A DNA stretch of 35,762 bases from Acholeplasma sp. (GTDB taxonomy: Bacteria > Bacillota_I > Bacilli_A > Acholeplasmatales > Acholeplasmataceae). Shown one piece after another: positions 24,901 through 32,518 of the stretch. Below the pieces are notes generated by a model. The model ran no database searches. It was not told the DNA's origin and saw only the letters and a program-made list of their open reading frames with translations. The stretch's first letter is position 1. Each line of letters begins with the position of its first letter. The position numbers and the translations under genes were made by a program. The stretch is taken from positions 1 through 35,762 of the forward strand of contig DUPY01000057.1 in assembly GCA_012838065.1 (NCBI GenBank), read 5' to 3'.

Positions 24901-25628
24901 TTGAAGGACATACAAGAGAACTTAAAAACAAACTTAAATCATTTGACATTGATTGTGTAATTAACTGTATTGCTAAAGTTGATTACGTAGGTGAAGCGCG
25001 ATTGTATGAAGAAGCAAATGTTCAAAGTGTTGTTGATATCTTAGCGTATGTAAATGAAATAAATATCCCTTTATATCACATATCCACATTAGGTCTTGGC
25101 ATAAACCAAGAAGATTTTAACGAAACAAGTAAAATTAAAAATCCAATGTATGATAATTTATACTTAAAATCAAAATTCATGGCCGAATATCTTGTTTTAA
25201 AAGAAAATATCGATAAAGTTAAACACCACATTATCCGAGTTGGTAATTTAATGCCTAGATTTAAGGATTATAAGTTTCAAATTAACAAAGAGGAAAACTT
25301 ATTTATGTTGCTACTCCAAAATGCTAAAAAGACAAAAGTATTACCACAGAGTTATCAAAATACTTTGTTTGACGTATCACCAGTTGATTTCGTATCAAAG
25401 AAAATAGTTCATCTTATTAAATATGAAACAAATATGCCTGTATATCATGTTTTTGAAGAACCAAAAGTAACACTTGAAGAAATAATCGGTAATATTCATT
25501 ACGATAAAGGTACACATCTATCGATACCAATCATCAGTGCCTCGTCGAAATATACAAATATGCTTTTAGATGAAACAAAGTACCCTAAATTATATATTGA
25601 TCAAACCTATTTGAAACATATGTTATAA
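21963..25628 (+). CDS. Single-module nonribosomal peptide synthetase, C-A-PCP-reductase
   Basis: This 1221-residue enzyme starts at ATG behind GGTGAGG. The condensation domain (about 1-385) has NHLISDS, where His113 and Asp117 keep the HxxxD core. The adenylation domain (about 400-830) has A3 YYTSGTEGPSKK (518-529), A5 NTYGPTETT (648-656), A7 YFTGDYG (719-725), A8 GRRDREIKRRGVRI (737-750) and A10 HGKLKVNRK, with Lys820 or Lys822. The carrier domain (about 835-900) carries the phosphopantetheine Ser865 in IHGTSI. The terminal reductase (about 925-1221) has the NAD(P) motif GASGYLG (933-939) and the Tyr1067/Lys1071 pair. It should load one amino acid, join it to an acyl or aminoacyl donor, and release it as an aldehyde or alcohol. 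By hand alignment to GrsA, the pocket is D-I-E-S-I-L-T-I-A-K. No phosphopantetheinyl transferase, thioesterase or tailoring gene is nearby. Lys2-like aminoadipate reductase is the main alternative family, but the condensation core argues against it. Confidence 0.92.
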   Translation: MFSTVQKNMLNAFHYYGEKYPIHIGGILYLPKAYKDRLIEAIYHVTSDIELLEYTLLNNTFVKTKQTLVIDELFDISAIQSYFDKPFIEETLLYRIGILIQKDNLLLISVFNHLISDSYSMNLFLHAVLSYISQKEVFEFNNNYDDFVKSEHEGKNTRDFWKNYLENYSLTSISSFPYTKKLFKTTRKALTFSNSESKLIDEFCIKHNVSPAIVFESALSYILSHIHGENNVTYGITSLNRKSAFKQTFGPFIQTLPIKVELKNSISETLKSIQRRHMEVFRHQSVDYKDLLYLNKNEGVLFDALITYHKPLDETYNIPYKYEVLNSSYNDLPLVINIERRNLNHPYIVYFDLSSEIFNDEEERFLKRFKHVLLDIIHEHKITYLLEDEACYYNNQYVSCYRKKQSLIDTIETTLNMYNYLKIYDLNNEMTFEKLNRLRKKFAYKLNMFYEHEEIIELNLDKSIELVIAILGVLTAGKIFTIKQQNKSIYPSISMDFFKDIESYGFLDNKPNERIAVYYTSGTEGPSKKVLLTEDALLNYIENVPFSCNITTKDTILSISNPTFDIFLEDIMLAFIKGTSIVLCDLEHTSQIDKELTYISTTPSVIYHLLEYHTSIFNSVKHIVLGGETLTQNIVNKLKSVSQATIYNTYGPTETTIAVTATKVDKELSIGKPIKNVIVEVRSKNKKRLPFYTLGEITVGGIALADHIDLTGTEEGLRYFTGDYGYIDSKGFIHFLGRRDREIKRRGVRINLEGLDNILNGHPLVKQAVSKYHDGKIISYIDGLNLSKETIYNYLKENLPQTWLPDGIENLNASLSNHGKLKVNRKSIFKPKTKKEKTFLKVVKKVFEIDKLYVEDTFNDIHGTSIKALILIIELEKYGIHISMSNIYNTRYVVDLLNHKQNEGLEIDFNNFKLEANEIIYKEKKPKEVLVLGASGYLGSHLTFELMKQNIRVIAYVRDQHRFYTHYNKYFNESFNGIMIEGHTRELKNKLKSFDIDCVINCIAKVDYVGEARLYEEANVQSVVDILAYVNEINIPLYHISTLGLGINQEDFNETSKIKNPMYDNLYLKSKFMAEYLVLKENIDKVKHHIIRVGNLMPRFKDYKFQINKEENLFMLLLQNAKKTKVLPQSYQNTLFDVSPVDFVSKKIVHLIKYETNMPVYHVFEEPKVTLEEIIGNIHYDKGTHLSIPIISASSKYTNMLLDETKYPKLYIDQTYLKHML

Positions 25629-25664
25629 AAAAGTGGTAGGCGAGTTTAATGCCTACCACTTTTA
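25629..25664. terminator. Bidirectional terminator between the NRPS gene and dps
   Basis: AAGTGGTAGGC (25631-25641) pairs with GCCTACCACTT (25651-25661), with A-rich and T-rich flanks that serve both converging genes. Confidence 0.9.
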
Positions 25665-25672
25665 ATATTCAA

Positions 25673-26110
25673 TTATTTATTTAAGTAAAACTTTAACATC
25701 CACGCATGTTTTTCAAATGCAGCAATTGTTGAAATACATAAATCTGCAGTTACTTCATCGCCTAAACCTTGTGCAACATCAATGATTGCTTTTAAGTTTT
25801 CAGCAATATGTAAAAAATCATGTAAGATGGCTTCAACCATTTCTGCTGAATCTTTTTCCTCGGTTTCTTCTTTTAATGTTGTAAGTGTTAAGTATTCTTT
25901 TAAAGTTGAAGCAGGTTTTCCACCAATTGTTAATAATCTTTCTGCAAACTCATCATACAGTTCATTAACTTCATTGTAATACTCTTCAAACTTTTCATGT
26001 AGCGCGAAGAAGTTAGAACCCTTTACATACCAATGATAGTGATGCAATTTAACGAAAAACACTTGTAAATCACTAACTACCACATTCAAACTCTTTTGTA
26101 ATTTTTCCAT
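25673..26110 (-). CDS. dps: Dps-family ferritin-like protein (DNA protection/iron storage)
   Basis: This 145-residue protein assembles as a 12-mer, oxidises Fe(II) with peroxide and stores iron, protecting DNA. Ferroxidase residues match the E. coli Dps spacing: His26, His38, Glu42 (in the Asp67 place), Asp53 and Glu57. 'HHYHWYVKG' and 'ERLLTIGGKP' are family motifs. AAGGAGG precedes the ATG. The N-terminus is short and lacks the Lys-rich DNA-binding tail, so direct DNA binding is uncertain. It stands alone with its own promoter. Confidence 0.94.
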   Translation of the reverse strand: MEKLQKSLNVVVSDLQVFFVKLHHYHWYVKGSNFFALHEKFEEYYNEVNELYDEFAERLLTIGGKPASTLKEYLTLTTLKEETEEKDSAEMVEAILHDFLHIAENLKAIIDVAQGLGDEVTADLCISTIAAFEKHAWMLKFYLNK

Positions 26111-26137
26111 ATATAAATCCTCCTTTTTTCAATTTTT

Positions 26138-26166
26138 ATTATAGCACTATTTTGTATTCAAAACAA
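26138..26166 (-). promoter_or_regulatory. Promoter of dps
   Basis: On the minus strand, TTGTTT (26166-26161), a 17-base spacer and TATAAT (26143-26138). I see no clear PerR box. Confidence 0.6.
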
Positions 26167-26218
26167 ACCATAAGTCTTATTTAGAATAAATATAAGCCTT
26201 GTTTATAAAAAATACGAT

Positions 26219-26626
26219 TTAATCAATTTTTGTAATAAAATCCAAGTCTAAAATATCACGGATAGCTTTAGTGACTAATTTTTCCAAAACATCCATATTT
26301 ATTTCACTTAGTTTTTTAACATATAAACAACTTTTCCCAAAAGTAAACTTACCAAGATTTTTAAGTTCGTCATAGGACTCAAGGTTATAAGAAAAATATA
26401 GGGTTATTGCATTTTTACGGTTTGCAATACCAAACATCGGCATGTGACCACTAGCACCTGTTTTATATACATACTTTAAATCTCCAAAACCGATTATAGA
26501 ACCCCATAGTTTTGGTTCATACCCTGTTATTTTTTTGCCAAGATTAATCAATGAAACAATATCGGGGTAGCGATTTTTCTCAATTGATTGTATAAACGGT
26601 GTTATATCGTGGCTCGTTATTTCCAT
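26219..26626 (-). CDS. DUF1801 domain protein
   Basis: This 135-residue protein starts at ATG behind AAAAGGAGTTA. The domain is recognised from 'PKLWGSIIGFG', 'YKTGASGHMPMFGIANRKNAITLYF' (in parts) and a C-terminal 'LEKLVTKAIRDI' helix. DUF1801 (YdhG-like) proteins have an iron-chaperone-like fold and no settled biochemical role. It lies between dps and prfA and is divergent from prfA. A short palindrome is in the shared upstream region. Confidence 0.82.
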   Translation of the reverse strand: MEITSHDITPFIQSIEKNRYPDIVSLINLGKKITGYEPKLWGSIIGFGDLKYVYKTGASGHMPMFGIANRKNAITLYFSYNLESYDELKNLGKFTFGKSCLYVKKLSEINMDVLEKLVTKAIRDILDLDFITKID

Positions 26627-26717
26627 AAATAACTCCTTTTATTACAGACTTAAGACTATCTACCTGCATTATAACATTAAAAGATATATAATTTAGTAGT
26701 AAAAAAATAATAGTAAA

Positions 26718-26734
26718 ATCACAGATTTTGTGAT
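26718..26734. repeat. Perfect 17-base inverted repeat between DUF1801 and prfA
   Basis: ATCACA-GATTT-TGTGAT lies between the divergent starts at 26626 and 26759. It could be a repressor site; no T-run follows. No matching regulator is visible in the window. Confidence 0.5.
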
Positions 26735-26758
26735 ATGATATTTTAGCGGGTGATAAAA

Positions 26759-27823
26759 ATGTTTGATAGATTAAAATTAATGGAAGAAACCTATGTGAAT
26801 ATTCAAAATAAATTGGCTTCTGGAACAGTTGATGTAAAAGAAATGACCAGTTTATTAAAAGAAATGAGTTCACTAGAAGACGCGGTAGAAGTATACCGTG
26901 AATATAAACAAAAAGAAGAAGAGTTACATAATATTGAAGATATTATTAAAAACGAAAAAGATCCAGAAATGTTAGAAATGGCTGAGTTTGAAAAGGATAC
27001 ATTAAAAGAGGCTATTGAAGAACTTGAAGATCGTCTTCGTATTTTATTGTTACCTAAAGATCCTAACGATGATAAAAATGTTATCATCGAAATTAAGGGT
27101 GCTGCTGGTGGCGATGAAGGAAATATTTTTGCTGGCGACTTGTTTAGAATGTATTCTAAATATGCTGAAGCTAAAGGCTTTAAGATTGAGATATTAAATG
27201 CCATGGAAGGCTCTATGGGAGGATTTACCTCAATTGAGTTCATGGTATCTGGAAAAATGGTTTATTCGTTATTTAAATACGAATCAGGGGTACACCGTGT
27301 ACAAAGAGTTCCTGAAACAGAGTCACAAGGACGTATACATACTTCAACATCGACTGTGTTGGTAATGCCTGAAGCTGAAGAAGTAGAAATTGATATTAAA
27401 TGGGATGATATTCGTGTGGACACTTACAACTCTAGTGGTCCAGGTGGTCAATCTGTAAATACAACAAAATCAGCAGTACGGTTAACGCATATTCCAACAG
27501 GTATGATGGTTGCTTGTCAAGAAGGTAAGAGTCAACACGAAAATAAAGATAAAGCCTTTAGATTATTAAAAGCACGAATTTATGACCAAATCATTAATGA
27601 ACAACTTGAAAAAGAAGGTGCTGAAAGAAAAGCCCTTGTTGGTCGTGGAAATCGCAGTGAAAAAATTAGAACATATAACTATCCTCAAAATCGTGTAACT
27701 GATCATAGAATTGGTTTAACACTTCAAAGATTAGATGCAATAATTGAAGGAAACTTAGATTTAATTTTAGAACCACTTATTAACGAATTTCAAAAACGTC
27801 AATTAGTTGGAGAATCACTATGA
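26759..27823 (+). CDS. prfA: Peptide chain release factor 1
   Basis: This 354-residue protein reads UAA and UAG in the ribosomal A site and triggers peptide release. The catalytic GGQ is at 229-231 (SSGPGGQSVN). The codon-recognition tripeptide of RF1, P-x-T, reads PET at 185-187 in RVPETESQGRIHTS. I take ATG 26759, with GGGTGAT upstream, in place of the in-frame GTG inside that site. Its TGA stop overlaps the prmC ATG by four bases, so the factor and the methyltransferase that modifies its GGQ glutamine are translationally coupled. TGA here needs RF2, presumably encoded elsewhere. Confidence 0.97.
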   Translation: MFDRLKLMEETYVNIQNKLASGTVDVKEMTSLLKEMSSLEDAVEVYREYKQKEEELHNIEDIIKNEKDPEMLEMAEFEKDTLKEAIEELEDRLRILLLPKDPNDDKNVIIEIKGAAGGDEGNIFAGDLFRMYSKYAEAKGFKIEILNAMEGSMGGFTSIEFMVSGKMVYSLFKYESGVHRVQRVPETESQGRIHTSTSTVLVMPEAEEVEIDIKWDDIRVDTYNSSGPGGQSVNTTKSAVRLTHIPTGMMVACQEGKSQHENKDKAFRLLKARIYDQIINEQLEKEGAERKALVGRGNRSEKIRTYNYPQNRVTDHRIGLTLQRLDAIIEGNLDLILEPLINEFQKRQLVGESL

Positions 27824-28665
27824 CATATGAACAGCTGTTGAAAGTTTCTTCAACGAAAGCTTTTGAACACGATATGGAAGCAGAAGCAGTAAAACTTTTA
27901 CTCTTAGAGTTATCAGGATTTACACCAACAGAGTTTTATTTAAATGTAAAAAAAGACGTTCCAAAAGATTTCATTGAATTTTTCAATGAAAAACTTGCAT
28001 TATATTTAATAGACAAAGTGCCTGTACAGCACATCTTAGGATTTAGCTATTTTTTTGGAAGAAAGTTTAAAGTTAACAATAACACACTTATTCCAAGAGC
28101 AGAAACTGAACAACTTGTTGAACATGTATTAATGGCATACGATGATTTGTTTGAAAACAAAAGCGTCGATGTTGTCGATTTAGGAACAGGTTCAGGATGT
28201 ATCGCGATTACTTTAAAACTTGAAGAAGATTTAATGAATATGTGTGCATACGATATAAGTATAGATGCGCTAGAAGTAGCAAAAGAAAATAGTGAAATAC
28301 TAGGAGCAAACGTACGTTTTGGTGTTAGCAACTGGTTTAGCGCTATTGACTCTAAATTTGATATTATTGTTGCAAATCCACCATATATTCCGAAAACAGA
28401 AGTTGTCGAAAATATTGTACAAAAAGAGCCGAGCGTTGCCTTATATGGTGGCGAAGAAGGTTTAGATTATTACGTTGAAATTTTAAAAAATGCACCGAAA
28501 TTCTTAAAAGAAAAAGCATTTATCGCATTTGAACATGGTTATCAACAAAGACAAGCAATCTACAACATTGCAAAACGTTATTTTCCGGATGCTAAAATTG
28601 TTCAACTTGAAGATTTAGCAGGCAAAGATCGCTTTACATTTGTATATATTGGACGTGAAAAATAA
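27820..28665 (+). CDS. prmC: Release factor glutamine N5-methyltransferase PrmC
   Basis: This 281-residue HemK-family enzyme methylates the GGQ glutamine of release factors with SAM. The N-terminal helical recognition domain is about 1-85. The SAM-binding motif is DLGTGSG at 120-126, and the catalytic NPPY at 186-189 follows VANPPYIP. 'HILGFSYFFGRKFKV' and 'LIPRAETE' are the family's hinge motifs. It overlaps prfA by ATGA and tsaC by one base (TAATG), giving a tightly coupled three-gene operon. Confidence 0.96.
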   Translation: MTYEQLLKVSSTKAFEHDMEAEAVKLLLLELSGFTPTEFYLNVKKDVPKDFIEFFNEKLALYLIDKVPVQHILGFSYFFGRKFKVNNNTLIPRAETEQLVEHVLMAYDDLFENKSVDVVDLGTGSGCIAITLKLEEDLMNMCAYDISIDALEVAKENSEILGANVRFGVSNWFSAIDSKFDIIVANPPYIPKTEVVENIVQKEPSVALYGGEEGLDYYVEILKNAPKFLKEKAFIAFEHGYQQRQAIYNIAKRYFPDAKIVQLEDLAGKDRFTFVYIGREK

Positions 28666-29213
28666 TGAAATATGAAGTTGTTGTATTTCCTACAGATACC
28701 GTTTATGGTATAGGAACTTCAATTTATAATCAAAAAGGGATCGATCGCATTTATGAAATTAAAGCACGATCTATAGATAAAAAAATTCCAGTATTATGCA
28801 GTAGTCTCAATGATTTAAAAGATATCATTGAAATTGACGAACGACTCATAAAAATAACGGATAATTTTTGGCCTGGCGCATTAACTATTATTGTAAAAAC
28901 AACAGAAAAACACGAAAAAATTACAGGTGAAAAAACATTAGCCGTTCGTTCACCGAACCACAACGAACTTCTAGATTTATTAAAAAAAGAAGGACCGATG
29001 CGCGTAACAAGTTTAAACATTAGTGGTGAACCACCACTTGTTAATAAGCAATTAGTATATGAAAAATACAGTCATGTGGTAGACTATATATATAACTTTG
29101 AGTTAAATTTCAGTGCCGTATCTTCAACGATTATTGATGCTACTGGCACGGATTTAAAGGTTTTAAGACAGGGAGAATTGTTGTTAGAAGATATTTTAAA
29201 AACAATCTCATAA
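28665..29213 (+). CDS. tsaC: Threonylcarbamoyl-AMP synthase (TsaC/Sua5/YrdC family)
   Basis: This 182-residue enzyme makes threonylcarbamoyl-AMP from Thr, bicarbonate and ATP for the t6A modification of tRNAs reading ANN codons. The start of the fold is clear: 'FPTDTVYGIGTSIYN', 'IYEIKARSIDKKIPVLC', then 'WPGALTIIVKT' and 'LAVRSPNH'. 'SLNISGEPPL' is the substrate loop. It is the short TsaC form without the Sua5 C-terminal domain. It is the third gene of the prfA-prmC-tsaC operon, an order common in Firmicutes. Confidence 0.94.
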   Translation: MKYEVVVFPTDTVYGIGTSIYNQKGIDRIYEIKARSIDKKIPVLCSSLNDLKDIIEIDERLIKITDNFWPGALTIIVKTTEKHEKITGEKTLAVRSPNHNELLDLLKKEGPMRVTSLNISGEPPLVNKQLVYEKYSHVVDYIYNFELNFSAVSSTIIDATGTDLKVLRQGELLLEDILKTIS

Positions 29214-29231
29214 AACAAAGGAGGAATGTCT

Positions 29232-29417
29232 ATGACAGTCCGAGAGTATCTTGACTTACATAAGCCAGACCAATATGTTTTAACCGACCGCATGCGCGTT
29301 TTGATTAGCGAAGATTCGCTTCGTTATTTGAATTTGGATGAAGTTAATGTCATCAAAGCAGAAGAAACAACTACGGGATTAAAACTACATACGGACTACA
29401 TTGCTGATCAATGTTAG
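29232..29417 (+). CDS. Small conserved-looking protein between tsaC and typA
   Basis: This 61-residue protein starts at the second of two ATGs, because AAGGAGG (29218-29224) is seven bases away, whereas the first ATG at 29226 is only one base from it. It is acidic, with a beginning 'TVREYLDLHKPD' and a 'ISEDSLRYLNLDEV' middle, and has no membrane segment. No family is recognised. It ends at a strong terminator and probably shares the prfA operon transcript. Confidence 0.6.
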   Translation: MTVREYLDLHKPDQYVLTDRMRVLISEDSLRYLNLDEVNVIKAEETTTGLKLHTDYIADQC

Positions 29418-29426
29418 TTTAAAATG

Positions 29427-29455
29427 AAAAAAACAATTGCAAAATTGTTTTTTTT
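29427..29455 (+). terminator. Terminator of the prfA operon
   Basis: AAAAACAATT pairs with AATTGTTTTT around a GCAA loop (29439-29442) and ends in a long T-run. Confidence 0.9.
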
Positions 29456-29484
29456 GTATACAATTTCAAAAATTAGTATATAAT
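29454..29484 (+). promoter_or_regulatory. Promoter of typA
   Basis: TATAAT at 29479-29484, 26 bases before the start. The best -35, TTGTAT (29454-29459), has a long 19-base spacer and lies next to the terminator T-run. Confidence 0.45.
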
Positions 29485-29509
29485 TAAAAAGTTGGAAAGA
29501 AGGAATTTT

Positions 29510-31327
29510 ATGGAAATAAGAAATATTGCAATTATTGCCCATGTTGACCATGGTAAAACAACCCTCGTAAATAAGTTACTTGAACAAAGCGAAGATTATG
29601 ATGCACATTCAATGTTGGATGAACGTGTCATGGATAACAACGCGATTGAAAGAGAACGCGGAATTACGATTTTAGCAAAAAACACGGCAATCTTATATAA
29701 AGATACACGCATTAACATTTTAGACACTCCAGGACACGCGGACTTTGGTGGTGAAGTTGAGCGAATTGTTCACATGGTTGATGGCGTGTTACTGTTAGTA
29801 GATGCGTATGAAGGGGTTATGCCTCAAACACGCTTCGTATTGAAAAAAGCATTAGAAGCTAATTTAGTACCTATCGTATTTATTAATAAAATTGATCGAC
29901 CATTCGCTAATGTTCAAAAAGCATTAAATGAAGTTTACGATTTATTTATTGATTTAGGGGCTAATGATGAACAACTTGATTTTAAAGTTTTATATGGCTC
30001 AGGGTTACAAGGTATTGCAAGCACAGAACCAATCTTAGATCCGCAAAATAGAATGTATCCAATTTTAGATACAATTTTGGAAGTTGTTCCAAAACCTGCA
30101 ACAGAAATTGATAAACCACTCAAGTTTCAACCAGCTTTAATTGATTATAATGATTATGTTGGCCGTATGGGTATTGGTAAAATATATCAAGGAACGATGC
30201 GAGTAAACGAAACGGTATTAGCGTTACGCATTGATGGTAGTGAAGTATCTTTTAGAATTCAAAAAATTATTCAAAGTACAGGTATTAGTAAAAAAGAAGT
30301 TGAAGTTGCCTATGCAGGAGATATTGTATCGATTGCAGGGTTATCAGATATCCATGTTGGTGAAACGATTACGACACCAGTAGATAAAGAAAGACTTCCG
30401 ATTTTACATATTGATGAACCAACTGTTGAAATGACATTCTTAACAAATAACAGTCCACTTGCAGGAAAAGAAGGACGTTTTGTTACAGCATCTAAATTAG
30501 AAGATAGACTTTATCGTGAAATACAAAAAGACGTAAGTTTACGAGTAAATCGTCTTCAAGGAAGTGAATCGTGGCTTGTTAAAGGTCGTGGTGAACTTCA
30601 TTTAAGTATTTTAATTGAAAATATGCGCCGTGAAGGTTTTGAATTCCAAGTATCAAGACCAACAGTAATTTTAAAAGACATTGATGGCGTAAAATGTGAA
30701 CCATACGAAGACGTTTTAATTGACTGTCCAAATGAATACACAGGAACAGTCATTGAAATGCTAGGTGAACGACGCGGTGAACTTATTAAAATGGAACAAT
30801 CGCATACATTTACTCGTATGAACTATGTTGTACCTTCTAGAGGACTAATCGGATTTATGACTAACTTCTTAACAGCAACAAAAGGTTATGGTATTTTAAA
30901 TCACTCATTTTTAGAATATCGTCCATACGTTGGCGATACTGTAGGAAACCGTAAACTTGGCGTATTAGTTTCGTTAAACCAAGGTATGACAACAGCATAC
31001 GCAATTGGTCGACTTGAAGACCGCGGTATTATGTTTGTTGAACCACGTGTTCAAGTTTATGAAGGCATGATTGTTGGTGAAGCAAATAAAGAAACGGATT
31101 TAGTTGTAAACGTGACACAGGAAAAACAATTAACAAACATGCGTTCATCAAGTAAAGATGCTACTGTCGTACTTAAAAAACCTAGAAGAATGTATTTGGA
31201 ACAATGTTTATCATTTATAGATGATGATGAACTCATTGAAATTACTCCGCTAAGCATTCGCTTAAGAAAAAAATATTTAAAAGCAAACGAACGTAAAAAG
31301 GCAAATTATACCCAAAACAATGATTAA
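29510..31327 (+). CDS. typA: Ribosome-associated GTPase TypA/BipA
   Basis: This 605-residue translational GTPase helps 50S assembly and growth at low temperature or under stress. The G1 motif AHVDHGKTT is at about 11-19, G2 is in RERGITI, G3 DTPGHADFGG, and G4 INKIDRP. Domain II and the elongation-factor G-like domains follow, and the TypA-specific C-terminus includes 'SRGLIGFMTNFLTATKG'. ATG 29510 is used, with AAAGAAGGA upstream; the longer TTG start lies within it. The end overlaps the terminator. Confidence 0.96.
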   Translation: MEIRNIAIIAHVDHGKTTLVNKLLEQSEDYDAHSMLDERVMDNNAIERERGITILAKNTAILYKDTRINILDTPGHADFGGEVERIVHMVDGVLLLVDAYEGVMPQTRFVLKKALEANLVPIVFINKIDRPFANVQKALNEVYDLFIDLGANDEQLDFKVLYGSGLQGIASTEPILDPQNRMYPILDTILEVVPKPATEIDKPLKFQPALIDYNDYVGRMGIGKIYQGTMRVNETVLALRIDGSEVSFRIQKIIQSTGISKKEVEVAYAGDIVSIAGLSDIHVGETITTPVDKERLPILHIDEPTVEMTFLTNNSPLAGKEGRFVTASKLEDRLYREIQKDVSLRVNRLQGSESWLVKGRGELHLSILIENMRREGFEFQVSRPTVILKDIDGVKCEPYEDVLIDCPNEYTGTVIEMLGERRGELIKMEQSHTFTRMNYVVPSRGLIGFMTNFLTATKGYGILNHSFLEYRPYVGDTVGNRKLGVLVSLNQGMTTAYAIGRLEDRGIMFVEPRVQVYEGMIVGEANKETDLVVNVTQEKQLTNMRSSSKDATVVLKKPRRMYLEQCLSFIDDDELIEITPLSIRLRKKYLKANERKKANYTQNND

Positions 31328-31344
31328 GGTATTTTTGCCTTTTT
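31295..31344 (+). terminator. Terminator of typA, overlapping its stop
   Basis: AAAAAGGCAAA (31295-31305) pairs with TTTGCCTTTTT (31334-31344), extended inside by ATACC/GGTAT. A T-rich tail follows. Confidence 0.8.
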
Positions 31345-31369
31345 CATTAGCCTATGAACGTGATATAAT
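31341..31369 (+). promoter_or_regulatory. Promoter of rpiB-upp
   Basis: TTTTCA (31341-31346), a 17-base spacer and TATAAT (31364-31369). The start of rpiB is at 31404. Confidence 0.5.
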
Positions 31370-31403
31370 AATTAAGAAATGAATAATAGAAGGAAGTGAC
31401 ACT

Positions 31404-31829
31404 ATGAAAGTAGTTATCGGTAGTGATCATGCTGGATTTGAATTAAAAGAGCATGTCAAAGACTATTTAAAGCAAAAGCAAATTGATGTTGTCGATGTTG
31501 GAACGAACAGTTTAGAAAGTGTTGATTATCCAATTTATGGCAAAAAAGTTGGCGAAGCAGTCGTTAACGACAATTATGATTTTGGCATTGTTGTATGTGG
31601 TACAGGTATTGGTATTTCAATTGCAGCAAACAAAGTAAAAGGTGTTCGTGCAGCACTTGTATACAACGAAGATACAGGCAGACTTGCTAAGGAACACAAT
31701 AACGCGAACGTTATCGCGCTTGGTGGTAGAACGACAAAACCTGAAGAAGCTGATGCTATTATTGATTCGTATTTAAATGCACAGTTTGAACAACGCCATC
31801 AAAAGAGAATAGACTTACTTAACAAATAA
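31404..31829 (+). CDS. rpiB: Ribose-5-phosphate isomerase B
   Basis: This 141-residue RpiB/LacAB-family enzyme interconverts ribose 5-phosphate and ribulose 5-phosphate. It has 'VVIGSDHAGFELKEHV' at the N-terminus and the active-site Cys in 'VVCGTGIGISIAANK'. 'AALVYNEDTGRLAKEHNNANV' is the family's substrate loop, given here in the single-letter reading. It is followed 19 bases later by upp, which consumes PRPP, made from ribose 5-phosphate, so the pair is metabolically linked. Confidence 0.95.
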   Translation: MKVVIGSDHAGFELKEHVKDYLKQKQIDVVDVGTNSLESVDYPIYGKKVGEAVVNDNYDFGIVVCGTGIGISIAANKVKGVRAALVYNEDTGRLAKEHNNANVIALGGRTTKPEEADAIIDSYLNAQFEQRHQKRIDLLNK

Positions 31830-31848
31830 AAAATAAGGGGGATTTTTT

Positions 31849-32475
31849 ATGCATAAAGTCGTCATTCTTGACCATCCATTAATTCAACATAAGATGGCCA
31901 AAATAAGGGATAAGAACACAGGAACAAAAGATTTTAGAGAAAGTGTTTCTGAAATAAGTGGTTTAATTACTTATGAAATTACACGTGATTTAGAAACTGT
32001 TCCAAAGGAAATTGAAACACCGATAACACCGATGATCGCAAATGTCTTAAAACGACAAGTAGTTATCGTACCAATTTTAAGAGCTGGATTAGGAATGGTT
32101 GAAGGCATTCAAACAATTATACCAACAGCAAAAATTGGTCATATTGGTTTATATCGTGATGAAGAGACTTTAGAACCTAAAGTTTATTATGCAAAATTTC
32201 CTGAAGGTGTTGAAAATAGCGTTGTTATTTTAGTGGATCCAATGCTTGCAACAGCAGGCTCTGCATCTAAAGCGATTGACATTTTAAAGGAAAGTAAAGT
32301 AAAAGATATTCGCTATGTTGGCTTAGTTGGATGTCCTGAAGGTGTCGCAAGACTAAAAAAAGACCATCCAGACGTGCCAATTTACTTGGCTGCATTAGAT
32401 AGTCATTTAAATGAACAAGGTTATATTGTACCTGGTTTAGGGGATTGTGGCGATCGTTTGTTTGGAACAAAATAA
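31849..32475 (+). CDS. upp: Uracil phosphoribosyltransferase
   Basis: This 208-residue salvage enzyme converts uracil and PRPP to UMP. It opens with 'VVILDHPLIQHKMAKIRD' and 'FRESVSEISGLITYEITRDL', the family's tetramer region. The PRPP loop is 'VILVDPMLATAGSASKAID', and 'RAGLGMVEGI' matches the oligomer and base-binding part. A clear AAGGGGGA site precedes the ATG. It is second in the operon after rpiB and ends at a strong terminator shared with the converging gene. Confidence 0.97.
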   Translation: MHKVVILDHPLIQHKMAKIRDKNTGTKDFRESVSEISGLITYEITRDLETVPKEIETPITPMIANVLKRQVVIVPILRAGLGMVEGIQTIIPTAKIGHIGLYRDEETLEPKVYYAKFPEGVENSVVILVDPMLATAGSASKAIDILKESKVKDIRYVGLVGCPEGVARLKKDHPDVPIYLAALDSHLNEQGYIVPGLGDCGDRLFGTK

Positions 32476-32485
32476 AACTTGTAAT

Positions 32486-32518
32486 AAAGCCTTGGTAATT
32501 TAGTTACCAAGGCTTTTA
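32486..32518. terminator. Bidirectional terminator between upp and the yigZ-type gene
   Basis: AAGCCTTGGTAA (32487-32498) pairs with TTACCAAGGCTT (32504-32515) around a five-base loop. Confidence 0.9.

Noticed and set aside
21963-25628. Plain Lys2-like alpha-aminoadipate reductase for lysine synthesis
   Set aside because: The N-terminal domain keeps the HxxxD core of a condensation domain, and no lysine genes lie nearby. It is kept as an alternative, not the main call.
26111-26218. PerR box in front of dps
   Set aside because: The AT-rich sequence near the promoter has no convincing match to the PerR consensus palindrome.
26803-27243. 146-codon minus-strand frame inside prfA
   Set aside because: It is the Ser/Ile-rich shadow of prfA codons, and prfA is unmistakable.
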